A stretch of 64,000 nt of DNA from Paenibacillus sp. FSL H8-0079 (GTDB lineage Bacteria; Bacillota; Bacilli; Paenibacillales; Paenibacillaceae): the NCBI RefSeq assembly GCF_037991315.1, contig NZ_CP150300.1, forward strand, positions 6,076,001 through 6,140,000, written 5' to 3'. The number at the start of each line of letters is the position of its first letter. Within the stretch, counting starts at the first letter, position 1. The notes below the pieces were generated by a model. That model made no database searches and was not told where the DNA came from. It was given only the letters and a program-made list of their open reading frames with translations. A program made the position numbers and the translations under genes. This document shows, piece by piece, positions 33,022-43,000 of this stretch.

Positions 33022-34569
33022 CTAGGGTACTTTTTTATACTCGGAAGGGGAGAAGCCCGTATATTTCTTGAACATTTTACTGAAATACGGCCAGTTGGCA
33101 CCAAAGCCTGTTTGTTCGGCAAGCGAGGATACAGTGTAGTTCCCGTCCTGCTCCAGAAGCTCCAATGCTCTACGGATGCGGTAACTCAACACATAGTTCG
33201 TAAATTTCTCACCGGTTTCTTTTTTGAACATTTTGCCGATGTAGTCTGGATTCATGTATATTTCCCCAGCGATGGACTGGAGTGTTAGTGTCTCGTCCCT
33301 GTAGCGTTTCTCTACCAGTTGTTTCACACTACCTACCATATGCGATTGTCTTGAGCGGTGTTGTTCGTAGCGACGTAGGGTAATTTCCTTGGCGACGGCA
33401 AGCAGAAACTGTTGAAAAGAATGTAGCGTGCTGGATTCAATCATGCCTGGCAACTGGTTCATATACCTTTTCATCTCGGTAGAGCCGCTGAGCCGAATGA
33501 TTTCCATGAACATCTGAATAAGGTAGGACTTCGTTTGGGATATATCGTATCGCAAGCTGGCAAGCAGCTGAAACATCCGGTTAAGCTCTGATCCAACTTC
33601 CTGCCAGTGCCCAGCCTTGATTGCAGTAACCATCCGCTCCGGATCGTATTCGAATTCAGGAAGAATGCGCTCTCCGGGAGAGTAAATATCCCGCTCCATA
33701 ATAAGACTGCCCTCACCGAGGTAAAAGCGGTAATTGAGATACACCAGCGTCTGCATGTACAATTGCCGTGCCTGCGAAAGGTCTCCTGGCTCGCTCAGCG
33801 CAATCGTGAGATCATCATGATAGTATCGGGTAAATGTCGCACGAATCTCATCGATATTATGGAACAACTGCGTTTCAGACAACTTGTCCTCCATGATTAG
33901 TAACACATGCCCTCCAACCGTGGTACTTAAGATGGGATTGTGAAAAATATCCTCGGCAATGTTCTTGACCGCAAACAAGTGCAAATACTCATGATCTCCC
34001 TCAATCTCTACCAGCAACAACCGCACACGCTGATCCTGAAACTGTACATCAAACAACTCCTCAAAGTACTTCCATTCCTTGACCCCGTATGTTCTGTTCG
34101 TAACTAGCTCTTTCAGAAAATATTCCTTGGCATGCGGCAGTACACGCTCCAGATTATATTGGATCGACTGCACAAAATGTTCCTGATCGGTCAACTCCCG
34201 CTTCTCACTGACCAATTCACTAATAGCTTGTACGAGATGTTCTTCACTGCAGGGCTTGAGCAGATAGTGCTTCACCCCATAATGCATGGCCGTCTTGGCA
34301 TATTCGAATTCCGTAAAACCCGTGAGCATGATAAACGAGATATCCTGGTACTTCTCCGCCACAGCTTCAACCAGTTGTAAGCCATCCATTCCCGGCATGC
34401 GAATGTCCGAGATGATGATATCCGGGCGTTGCCGCTCAATTAAAGCAAGCGCTTCCAATCCATCTTGGGCAATGCCGATCAGTTCTGTTCCCAGTCTGGA
34501 CCAGTTCACCACACTGGAGATCCCGTCCGAAATCATAAATTCATCATCGACCAACAAAACCTTGTACAT
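33022..34569 (-). CDS. YesN-type response regulator (receiver + AraC HTH)
   Basis: 515 residues. Receiver domain with DDE near residue 9, phosphoacceptor Asp in IIISDIRMPG near residue 55 and Lys in HYLLKPC; a long central region of the YesN type (about 130-400); and a C-terminal AraC double HTH (about 410-512; LTLQSIAGEIYMNPDYIGKMFKKETG and VSSLAEQTGFGANWPYFSKMFKKYTG). The ATG at 34569 is nine bases after GGAGG; upstream ATGs overlap that site. It is separated from its kinase by the three transporter genes, an unusual order, and should activate the promoter upstream of the LplB-like gene. Confidence 0.93.
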   Translation of the reverse strand: MYKVLLVDDEFMISDGISSVVNWSRLGTELIGIAQDGLEALALIERQRPDIIISDIRMPGMDGLQLVEAVAEKYQDISFIMLTGFTEFEYAKTAMHYGVKHYLLKPCSEEHLVQAISELVSEKRELTDQEHFVQSIQYNLERVLPHAKEYFLKELVTNRTYGVKEWKYFEELFDVQFQDQRVRLLLVEIEGDHEYLHLFAVKNIAEDIFHNPILSTTVGGHVLLIMEDKLSETQLFHNIDEIRATFTRYYHDDLTIALSEPGDLSQARQLYMQTLVYLNYRFYLGEGSLIMERDIYSPGERILPEFEYDPERMVTAIKAGHWQEVGSELNRMFQLLASLRYDISQTKSYLIQMFMEIIRLSGSTEMKRYMNQLPGMIESSTLHSFQQFLLAVAKEITLRRYEQHRSRQSHMVGSVKQLVEKRYRDETLTLQSIAGEIYMNPDYIGKMFKKETGEKFTNYVLSYRIRRALELLEQDGNYTVSSLAEQTGFGANWPYFSKMFKKYTGFSPSEYKKVP

Positions 34570-34752
34570 CGTATGCATCCTCCTGCCTTTAACCAGTTCC
34601 ATTCTATTATATGGGCATTATGCACAAATAGAGGAGAGAACGTTGATTGACATGGGATTAAAGCATAACAAGTCTGATTTCTGAACAATCCTGTCTCATC
34701 TCATCGGGAAAATCATTCGCTGGCACGGCTATTGGAGTTAGTCTCTGTAAGA

Positions 34753-34788
34753 CAAAACAACCCTCACCCCGCTACTGGGGTGAAGGTT
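34753..34788 (-). terminator. Rho-independent terminator of the MFS gene
   Basis: Stem AACCCTCACCCC (34759-34770) / GGGGTGAAGGTT (34777-34788) followed by GTTTTGTC on the minus strand. Confidence 0.75.
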
Positions 34789-34857
34789 AGCCTCGCTTCA
34801 TTTTACAATATCATCAGGGTACGGTTACGGTACAGGAAAAGAAATTACGATACTGCG

Positions 34858-36084
34858 TTACGTATCCATTCCATACTCTTTCACTTCACGATTGCGGTTC
34901 AACACTGCGTGCAATACAAAACCAAGTACCGCAATCGCCGCTGTGCCTGTTGCCAGCCACGCTACAGGAATAAGTCCCTGTTTGTCATACATGACCCCCA
35001 TCGCATAGGGGCCGATAACCCGTCCAACCGCACCGATCCCACCCGATATCCCGATGTAAAAAGGTGCCGCCCTGCCCGCATGCTCCGAGATAAACGCAGG
35101 CGTTGCAGGGGAAATCAACATCTCTCCAAACGTGGCGAGTACCATTGCGAGCACCATGCCTGGATAGCTGTACATGGTAATCATGACAATGTAGGCCATG
35201 CCATAGAACACGGCACTCGCCGTCATCTGGGCAGTGGAGGTACGGGCCATGGTCCGTTTTATCCAACTGGTAAAGGGTTGACCCACAAAGATCAGCACCC
35301 CATTCAGGGTCCAGAGCAGACCGTACATTCTTTTTTCCATACCCTCAGAGATGATATACGGGGACACACCTGTGTTCCAGATGGAGTTGCCGAATAACAG
35401 GAAGAGTACGCCCAAGCTCATAAACAGATATAGTCGGGTATTGCCCAGCAATGCCCAGACGCCCGGCCCATCGGGAACGGTTTTGCGTTTCGTCAGATGT
35501 ACTTCCCCCTGATCCGGTTTGACTCGCGATAGATAATACCAGAAGAAAATCGCAAACCCGGCTGAGGTCACTCCGTTCAACACAAAGCTGAGGTGATAGG
35601 AAAAGTCAGCCAGGAAACCACTCAGCGCCGTACCAATCGCCACCCCGATATTGTTCGCTACATAGATAATATTGAATAATTCGCCACGTCGCTCCGCAAA
35701 CCGAAAGCCAATAAAGGCCTGAATCGCTGGCAGCGACAATGAACTGAACAGTCCAATCCAGCCCATCGCACATATAAATACGACCCAATACGCACTAATC
35801 CAGGGCAACGCAAACAAACCTAACGCATTAAGCGCCAGTGAACCAATGATCAGCTTCTTCACGCCCACCCGATGATACAACGAACCTCCAAGCAGTTGTC
35901 CGAAGATACCACCCAGGGACTGAATGAGGATTACAAAACCCGCGTTAGCCATCGTCCGCCCAAGCTCATCAAACACATACATCGTGGTCAGCGGCCACAT
36001 CAAGGCACTGCCGGTTGCGTTAACCAGACTTGCTAATAAAAATATTCTCACTTCTTTTGGATAGTTATCCAGCCATCTCATCAT
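34858..36084 (-). CDS. MFS transporter (DHA1-like)
   Basis: 408 residues, about 12 transmembrane helices; motif A-like GQLLGGSLYHRVGVKKLI between helices 2 and 3 and AGFVILIQSLGGIFGQLLG before it. The C-terminal half has PATPAFISEHAGRAAPFYIGISGGIGAVGRVIGPYAMGVMYDK, typical of drug-efflux antiporters of Bacillus. Substrate unknown. It starts ATGATG at 36084; GGAG lies about 14 bases upstream, a weak spacing. It is transcribed alone, with its own terminator. Confidence 0.87.
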   Translation of the reverse strand: MMRWLDNYPKEVRIFLLASLVNATGSALMWPLTTMYVFDELGRTMANAGFVILIQSLGGIFGQLLGGSLYHRVGVKKLIIGSLALNALGLFALPWISAYWVVFICAMGWIGLFSSLSLPAIQAFIGFRFAERRGELFNIIYVANNIGVAIGTALSGFLADFSYHLSFVLNGVTSAGFAIFFWYYLSRVKPDQGEVHLTKRKTVPDGPGVWALLGNTRLYLFMSLGVLFLLFGNSIWNTGVSPYIISEGMEKRMYGLLWTLNGVLIFVGQPFTSWIKRTMARTSTAQMTASAVFYGMAYIVMITMYSYPGMVLAMVLATFGEMLISPATPAFISEHAGRAAPFYIGISGGIGAVGRVIGPYAMGVMYDKQGLIPVAWLATGTAAIAVLGFVLHAVLNRNREVKEYGMDT

Positions 36085-36130
36085 CTCTAGTTCATTCTCC
36101 TTAATACTCTACAGAACGTTTTACCATATC

Positions 36131-36180
36131 AAAAAAGCCTTAGCCCTGACGGCATAATCAGCCAGAGCGAAGGCCTTTGG
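36131..36180 (-). terminator. Rho-independent terminator of the molybdopterin oxidoreductase gene
   Basis: Stem AAGCCTTAGCCCTGACGGC / GCCAGAGCGAAGGCCTT (36136-36154 with 36161-36177; some mismatches), followed by TTTTTT on the minus strand. Confidence 0.7.
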
Positions 36181-36266
36181 AAGTGTTACTTTTTATTGCT
36201 CTTTAGATCCTGATACATTTTGTTCTTTGTTTATCTTACCTCAAAAAAATCACCCTGCAAGCACAC

Positions 36267-38330
36267 TCATTGACGCTTCACTTCAACAGTGGCCGAGAAG
36301 AAGGTCGCCCCGTTACCCATGTCCGACAACCGATTGGACGTCAGTGAATTCGCCCGCTGCTTCTTCCCGTCACCATCCCACCATAAGCCTTGGCTGATGA
36401 CGGTTCCCGGCAACATGGCTTCACTCACCTTGGCGGTAAGTTCGATACGTCCACGATCATTCCATACGACCACTGCATCTCCATCCTCCAGGTTTCTACG
36501 GATGGCGTCCTCGGGGTGTATCTGCAATAGAGGCATCTTTTCCAAACGCTGATGTTTGGCTGAATTACCAAAGGTGGAGTTCAGGAAATTATGGTTTGGC
36601 GGCGATAGGAACATCAATGGATAGGTATCGGCAGGTCCAGCCGGATTCTCCCCATCATATCCTTCAACCAGAGCACTATAGGTAGGGAGCGGCGGAAGCC
36701 CTCTCTGTTCCATCGTCTCGGAATACAATTCAATTTTGCCTGAAGGTGTGGGCAGCTGATCCAGATATGCAGCATGTGGCGTCATATCCAGCTTCACGAA
36801 TCGATGTTCCTTCAGTCCCTCCAACGTGACTCCATTCATGTAGGGATTGCCTGTGCCCTGAAGTGCGTCCTCAATCATCTGTTCCGGCGTTTCTCCGAAG
36901 ATTACAGGATCGTACCCCATAGCCTGCCCAAGCAGTGAGAACAGTTCCACATTGCTCTTACTCTCCCCAATCGGTGCAATTACCGGCTCTTGCAGATGAA
37001 CGTACTGATGCCAATAAGAGGTGTACAGGTCCGTTGCTTCAAAGGAAGATGTGGCTGGCAATACGATATCTGCATATTTCGCGGTATCCGTCATGAACAG
37101 ATCATGCACAACCGTGAACAGATCCTCCCGTGCAAAACCTCGCTCCACCCGCTCGGTATCCGGTGCCACCACCAGTGGATTGCTGCAGTAGACCATCATG
37201 GCCCGGATCGGCTGCTCTGCTTCCAGCAACGCTTCACCAATCCGGTTCATGTTCACCACTCGCGGCTCCGGATTCTGCCGCAGTTCTGGACGTTCCAGCG
37301 CGTCGCTATTTGTGCTCGCGTAGCTGTTGGTTCGAACGGCACCGCCGCCTTGCTTCAGCCATTGCCCTGTGATGGCAGGCAGACATGCAACGCTACGCAC
37401 GTTCATCCCCCCATTATCATGGTGCTGGAGGCCGTTGCCGATGTGAATATGAGCCGCCTGTGCGTTGCCGTATAGTTCGGCCAGCTCCACAATGGTCTCC
37501 TCCGGCACGCCCGTAATGCGTGCAACGCGGTCAGGGGTGTAACTTCGGACATGATCACGAAGTGCCTCATGACCCACCGTATACTTTTGCATAAACGCTT
37601 CATCCGTTAGGCCCCGTTCGAACAACACATGCATCAAGCCCAACGCCAGTGCGCTGTCCGTGCCCGGATATAGAGGAATAAACCAGTCGCCCCATTGGGC
37701 CGTACGATTGCGATGAACGTCGATTACGACGATCTTGGCACCTTTTTTGCGGGCTTTCTCCGCCAAAACAACCTGGTGCATATTGGTACTGACGATATTG
37801 CCACCCCACACCAGGATGAGATCCGCATGCTCCGTATCTTCTGGCACCGTTCCCCGGTTGGCGCCCATCGTATATTTCCAGCCGGTATTTCCAGCAGAGT
37901 TACAGATCGTCTGCTCCAGTACACTCGCACCAAGCGCATTGAAGAAACGCCGATCCATACCGTCTACGCCGAGAATGCCCATGTTACCGTAAAAGCTGTA
38001 GGGCAGGATGCTCTCCGGGCCGTAGGTTTCGGACAATGCAGTGAATTTGGTCGTAATCTCGCGAATCGCTTCATCCCAACTCATTCGTTCGAACTTGCCT
38101 TCGCCTTTGGCTCCTACACGTTTCATCGGATATTGTAGACGCTCGGGGTGATATACCCGCTCGGTCATATTTCTGACTTTATTACAAATGGCACCCTTGG
38201 TGATCGGATGGTCCGGATTACCTGCCACCTTCACAATTTTACCGTTCTCTTTATGTAACAACAGACCACAAGTGTCCGGACAATCGAGCGGGCATACCGC
38301 TGCAAATACCCCATTCTCCTGATCGATCAT
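36267..38330 (-). CDS. Molybdopterin oxidoreductase (YyaE/formate dehydrogenase-like)
   Basis: 687 residues, DMSO-reductase superfamily. The N-terminal [4Fe-4S] motif is CPLDCPDTC plus Cys in GAICNKV (C-x3-C-x3-C-x25-30-C). The molybdopterin-binding domains follow (NALGASVLEQTICNSAGNTGW near residue 140, where the Cys of TIC aligns with the Mo-ligand Cys/Sec of formate dehydrogenases; LVWGGNIVSTN; FMTDTAKYADIVLPATSSFEATD). The C-terminal molybdopterin dinucleotide-binding domain (LMFLSPPNHNFLNSTF, HPEDAIRRNLEDGDAVVVWNDRG) is complete. There is no twin-arginine signal, so it is cytoplasmic. Size and motifs fit B. subtilis YyaE. Substrate unproven; the formate/nitrite channel gene upstream is suggestive of formate. 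Confidence 0.9.
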   Translation of the reverse strand: MIDQENGVFAAVCPLDCPDTCGLLLHKENGKIVKVAGNPDHPITKGAICNKVRNMTERVYHPERLQYPMKRVGAKGEGKFERMSWDEAIREITTKFTALSETYGPESILPYSFYGNMGILGVDGMDRRFFNALGASVLEQTICNSAGNTGWKYTMGANRGTVPEDTEHADLILVWGGNIVSTNMHQVVLAEKARKKGAKIVVIDVHRNRTAQWGDWFIPLYPGTDSALALGLMHVLFERGLTDEAFMQKYTVGHEALRDHVRSYTPDRVARITGVPEETIVELAELYGNAQAAHIHIGNGLQHHDNGGMNVRSVACLPAITGQWLKQGGGAVRTNSYASTNSDALERPELRQNPEPRVVNMNRIGEALLEAEQPIRAMMVYCSNPLVVAPDTERVERGFAREDLFTVVHDLFMTDTAKYADIVLPATSSFEATDLYTSYWHQYVHLQEPVIAPIGESKSNVELFSLLGQAMGYDPVIFGETPEQMIEDALQGTGNPYMNGVTLEGLKEHRFVKLDMTPHAAYLDQLPTPSGKIELYSETMEQRGLPPLPTYSALVEGYDGENPAGPADTYPLMFLSPPNHNFLNSTFGNSAKHQRLEKMPLLQIHPEDAIRRNLEDGDAVVVWNDRGRIELTAKVSEAMLPGTVISQGLWWDGDGKKQRANSLTSNRLSDMGNGATFFSATVEVKRQ

Positions 38331-38771
38331 CGTATGGCTCCCCCTCTTTAAAAAACTATCCCTATATCATATCTTCTTCGAGGTTATCACGTAAAGAGAA
38401 CAGTATATTTTCGCCTAATATTAACCGCTATAGCAGCTTTAAATTATTTTCAAAAAAATGTTTTATCGTTTGATTCAACTTCAGAATTCAGGGGTAAATT
38501 AAAAATAAGGCATTAGGCTAGTGTTTCCCCACTTCCTCCTCATGCCATATCATGGACCACTCCCGAAATTCGCCATGAACAGGTTTCGTTCCCCCGAACC
38601 TTGTCATGGCGAATTTATTTTGCGTTAAACTTCAATAAAGGACAAAAAAAAGATTCCGGCCTGCTCCATCACAGCATATTTGCCATGAACCGAGCAAATT
38701 CAGAATCGTCTTCACTTCTATGTGTATATGATATACGTGTATCGAGTAATGCATTGTAGTGCTATATTCCG
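38331..38771. other. Gene-free spacer with a large hairpin
   Basis: 441 bp without a credible gene. A long hairpin spans 38566-38616: AAATTCGCCATGA / TCATGGCGAATTT (13 bp perfect) extended inward by AGGTTTCG/CGAACCTT, followed by ATTTATTTTG on the plus strand. The direction it would terminate is not that of the flanking genes (both minus), so its role is unclear. A weaker minus-strand hairpin with an 8-T run lies near 38645-38700 and may end the focA-like transcript. Confidence 0.55.
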
Positions 38772-39632
38772 CTACGCCTGCTTGCTCAACATCACTCTAC
38801 CCTCCGTCTCCACAGGTTCGATCGACGTTACTACCTCTGGTTTCACTTTCGGCTCAGCTTGGCGCAGGTACACCACCCAATAGGCTGCAGCTACAAACAG
38901 AGCACCACCAGTTAGATTGCCGAGCCACACCGGAATGAAATTCATCACATATTGTCCCCACGAATAATACCCTTCAAAGATTGCCGCCGGAATGAGGAAC
39001 ATATTGGCCACAACGTGCTGGAATCCAATGGCCACAAACGCCATCGTTGGAAACCAAATACCCAGTACCTTGCCACTCATCGTATCGGATGCATAAGATA
39101 GCCATACTGCCAGCGCCACCAGCCAGTTACAGCCGATGCCAGAGATAAAAGCCTGTAGGAAGCCATCATGCAGCTTATGCCCAGCCATATCCACCACTTT
39201 TGCCAGATATACACCCTCTCCAGTCAGACCAAGCACATGTCCAAACGCGTACGCGACAAAGATTGCTCCAAGAAAATTACCTATTGTTACGAATGTAAGA
39301 TTCTTCACCATGCTGCCTACTGACAGCTTGCGTGCGATCGCAGCGAGCGGAACAGCCATCATATTCCCTGTCAGCAATTCACCGCCACCGATGAGAACCA
39401 TAATTAGCCCCACCGGGAACACCGCTGCTCCAATCAGATTAACCAGGCTTCCCCACTCTGCCGGAGCAGATGCAATCACCCGAATATCCAGTAGAAAACC
39501 CAGCGCGATAAAAGCCCCTGCCAGAAAACTGAGCACCAGTACAGAAGATACCGGGTATTGAGCCTTTTTCATGCCTGTTTGCGCCGTATATTGTGCAACC
39601 TCAAGAGGTGTTTTTGCTGCCATATCACTCAT
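38772..39632 (-). CDS. Formate/nitrite transporter (FocA/NirC family)
   Basis: 286 residues, six predicted helices, homopentameric channel family. Visible blocks: SVLVLSFLAGAFIALGFLL (helix 1), GGELLTGNMMAVPLAAIA (about residue 90, the conserved Omega-loop region), GNFLGAIFVAYAFG, SGIGCNWLVALAVWLSYASDTMSGKVLGIWFPTMAFVAIGFQHVVANMFLIPAAIF (about 155-210), with the conserved pore His in GFQHVVANMF. It moves formate or nitrite across the membrane. Start choice is weak: ATG at 39632 (three bases after AAGGAGAGG) or at 39623; the earlier ATG at 39644 contains the site itself. A Rex/FNR-like site about 100 bp upstream suggests anaerobic control. Confidence 0.9.
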   Translation of the reverse strand: MSDMAAKTPLEVAQYTAQTGMKKAQYPVSSVLVLSFLAGAFIALGFLLDIRVIASAPAEWGSLVNLIGAAVFPVGLIMVLIGGGELLTGNMMAVPLAAIARKLSVGSMVKNLTFVTIGNFLGAIFVAYAFGHVLGLTGEGVYLAKVVDMAGHKLHDGFLQAFISGIGCNWLVALAVWLSYASDTMSGKVLGIWFPTMAFVAIGFQHVVANMFLIPAAIFEGYYSWGQYVMNFIPVWLGNLTGGALFVAAAYWVVYLRQAEPKVKPEVVTSIEPVETEGRVMLSKQA

Positions 39633-39731
39633 CCTCTCCTTCATTGTTCATCATTGGATAAAACCACCTGAAATTCATTAGTTTTGCGTTGAATGCCACA
39701 TCCTAATTGTATCTCGGTCCTATACAAAACT

Positions 39732-39749
39732 TTGTGCAAATTATCACAA
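39732..39749. promoter_or_regulatory. Rex/FNR-like operator upstream of the FocA gene
   Basis: TTGTGCAAATTATCACAA: half-sites TTGTGc and TCACAA around six bases, one mismatch from TTGTGA-N6-TCACAA. The same half-site pair occurs three times in front of the NADH oxidase gene. The rest of the 39645-40001 gap holds no gene. Confidence 0.65.
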
Positions 39750-40001
39750 TGTTGTTTATAAAGAAAATTTTAAAATTATGGTTTTCAGGCAAATACGATT
39801 GCTATAGAAACTTATACATATGAAGGAAATTGCTCAGAATTTGTTCAGAATCAATTTATATAATAGGCACACATATCGAATTTACATCTGTTGGGCAGGG
39901 TCGGATTTGGGTCAAAAACAGTTCCATGTTGTGTATGTCATCAAAATGATGTTCTGTAGGTCATTTCATAGCATATCTACGGACAAATAGGAGGTTCAAA
40001 C

Positions 40002-43000
40002 ATGTTCAAACACTCTTTACGCTGGAGAACAATTATGATGTATGTTTTGATATTCACTCTGGTTCTCCCCAATGTCCTTCTTCCCAAAGCTCATGCTTCC
40101 ACTAACGGAAATGTGAATATACTGTCCGCAGTCAATAACAACGTCGATCGTAATCTGGTAAACGTTGTTTATGCTAACGGGAAATACACCGCAGTGGGTG
40201 AAAAAGGACGTATTGTTCAGTCCACAGATGGATTAAACTGGGCTGTAGTGAATACAGGAGTTTCTAACGAAAAAACATCATGGAGAAGCCTCGTGTATGC
40301 AAACCATGTATATGTCGCAGTCGGGGTGGAATCTACTCCTAATAAAGCAAGATTGATCGTTTCGTCTGATGGCGAAACATGGGTCGACAAATCATCAGGA
40401 ATTAATGGAGACATTTTGCAAAAAGTCGTTTATACAAACGGCAATTTTTACGCTGTTGGTGGAAAATGGCATGCCAGTGACCGCGCGCAAGATGTAGGCA
40501 TTATTTATTCATCTTCGGATGGGGTGACATGGACGTTATCGAGTACTGTACCAAAAATTTGGCCATCCAATGGTACTTCAAGCTCACCCTTTCATTTGAC
40601 AGATATGGCCTATATATCAGGTAGATACGTTGTCGGAGGTAATGTATTTTCTGGATACGCTTATTCAAGTAACGGAAGTAGCTGGACGAATGTTTTTTTG
40701 AATGGCACTTCCTCCTTGGAACGATTCTCGATCTATAATGGGAAGCTTTATCTTATTAAAAATTCAACGATTGGCTACTCCAGCAGTGACGGAATAACGT
40801 TTGCACCTGATGCCTCTTATAACAATGCAATGAGTACTGTCAAAGCCGGATCAACACTCTACCGTTTTGGTCAGGCAGGCAAACTGGACTCATCCACGGA
40901 TAACGGCGTCAATTGGACTTCAGAGCCTACGGTAACCAATATGACCATCCAATCTGCAGCTTCGAATGGAACGGGTATGGTCCTTGTCACCTCGGCTCCT
41001 AATAGTCTTGTCGTTACTGCGGACAAATCCGAGTGGAAAAAAACCGCGGCGAATCTGCAGGGTATCGCTTATAACGGCAGCACATGGGTGGTTGTCGGTG
41101 ATTCATTATATGGCAGTGATACAACAGATAGCCTTATATTGAATTCCAACAGCGACTGGGAGCATCTAAGTACAAATAGCCAGTTGCTTCCTAAAGAGGC
41201 TTTTTCCAAAGTTGCATACGGCCATAACACTTTTGTCGCCATGGGTAAAAAAATTGGGGTATCCTCCGATGGCGAACATTGGACACTCAGCAATCTTCCC
41301 GCTGGTGTAACCGGCAGAGTAGTAGCGCTGACCTATGGTGCAAGTGGAGGTTTTGTTGCAGTAACGGGTACAGGCGATACGCTCAACTCCGTTGACGGAT
41401 TATCTTGGACGAAGGGCACAAACATTTTAATCCCAAATAGAGATATATTTAATGTGAAGTATGTAAATGGTGCATATATCGCAACAGGTTACGGAGTAAT
41501 TTGGAAATCTGATGCAAATGGAATGAATTGGACTCAGATCATTGATCCAAATGATGAAATTCATGAAAATTATTACTCGTTAAATGACATCATCTATGTA
41601 GATGGAAAATATGTAATTGCCGGATCAGATGAATCTTCGTTTCCTATCCTGTTAGAAACGACAGGTGTCTTGAACACTAGCTCAACTTGGACCAGACATA
41701 ACATTGATACTATCAATTATACTGGCTTAAAATCTATCACATACGGAGATGGTATCTACGTAGCTGTCGGTACTTTGTATGAATATGATATTTATGGCAG
41801 AATGATTGAACATTATATGATGTATTCATCCTCAGATTTGGTGAACTGGACCACTTACGATGAGACTACACTAGGCATAGTCGGAAAAGGTTTAAACACC
41901 GTTTATTATCATGACGGAAAGTTCTATATTGCAGGTAACGACAATGCACGGATTGTATTAGGGAGTGCTACAATGGGCAGCAATAATGCTGGTCTGACAA
42001 CTGTACTTGGACAGACTGACAGTGCTCCAGGAGGCGGAGATGGAACGACATCTGGGACAGCGGTTAACTGGGCAGTTAACGTGCCTAACACAACCTCAAC
42101 ACTGGGATTAGCCAATCTTGTACTGGCAGACAATCAGGCCAAGATGGAGTTGTTCAGCAACAGCGACTATTCCACTGGTGCAGTTACAGGAAACTCAACG
42201 ATCCCGCTCACAGCAGGTGGAGCTATCACTGCATACATTAAAGTGACGGCAGCCGACAATACGACCGTACAGTACTATGCAGTAACAGTAAACCGCACAG
42301 CTACACTAGAAACGACACCAGCCGCTGTCATCAGCTATGTAGATGAAAAGCTGACAGGACTCGTCCCTAATGCTGCATACTCCATTAATGGAGCGAATGC
42401 TGTAGCAGATGGTTTAGGACATATTACTATCGACAACAGTTGGATCGGAACCACGTTGTCCATCGTGAAGAAAGGCAATGGCACCTCAACTACAGATAGC
42501 TCAGCTCAAACCTTGGTCATCCCATCTCGTCCTGCAACTCCAACTGGCATTAGTAAGACGGATGAAACATCGAACGGTGCCCATGATGGAACGATCACGA
42601 ATGTCACTGATCAGATGGAGTACAAACAAGACATCAACGGTTCATGGACAGCTATCGATGACACTTCAGTTACAGGACTCGCACCAAGTACGTACTATAT
42701 TCGTACCAAAGCAACATCTTCTACATTTGCTTCTACCGAAACACCCGTGACGTTAGGTTCGACGTCCGTTACACCGGAAGCAACACCAGCCGCTGTAATT
42801 AACTATGTGGACGAGCAATTGACTGGGCTCGTGCCTAATGCAGCATACTCGATCAACGGAGCGAATGTTGTTACAGATGGTTCAGGATATATCACCATAG
42901 ATAACAGTTGGATCGGAACTACTTTGTCCATTGTGAGAACAGGTAACGGCATCACAACAACGGACAGTTCAGCTCAAACATTGATCATTCCATCTCGTCC

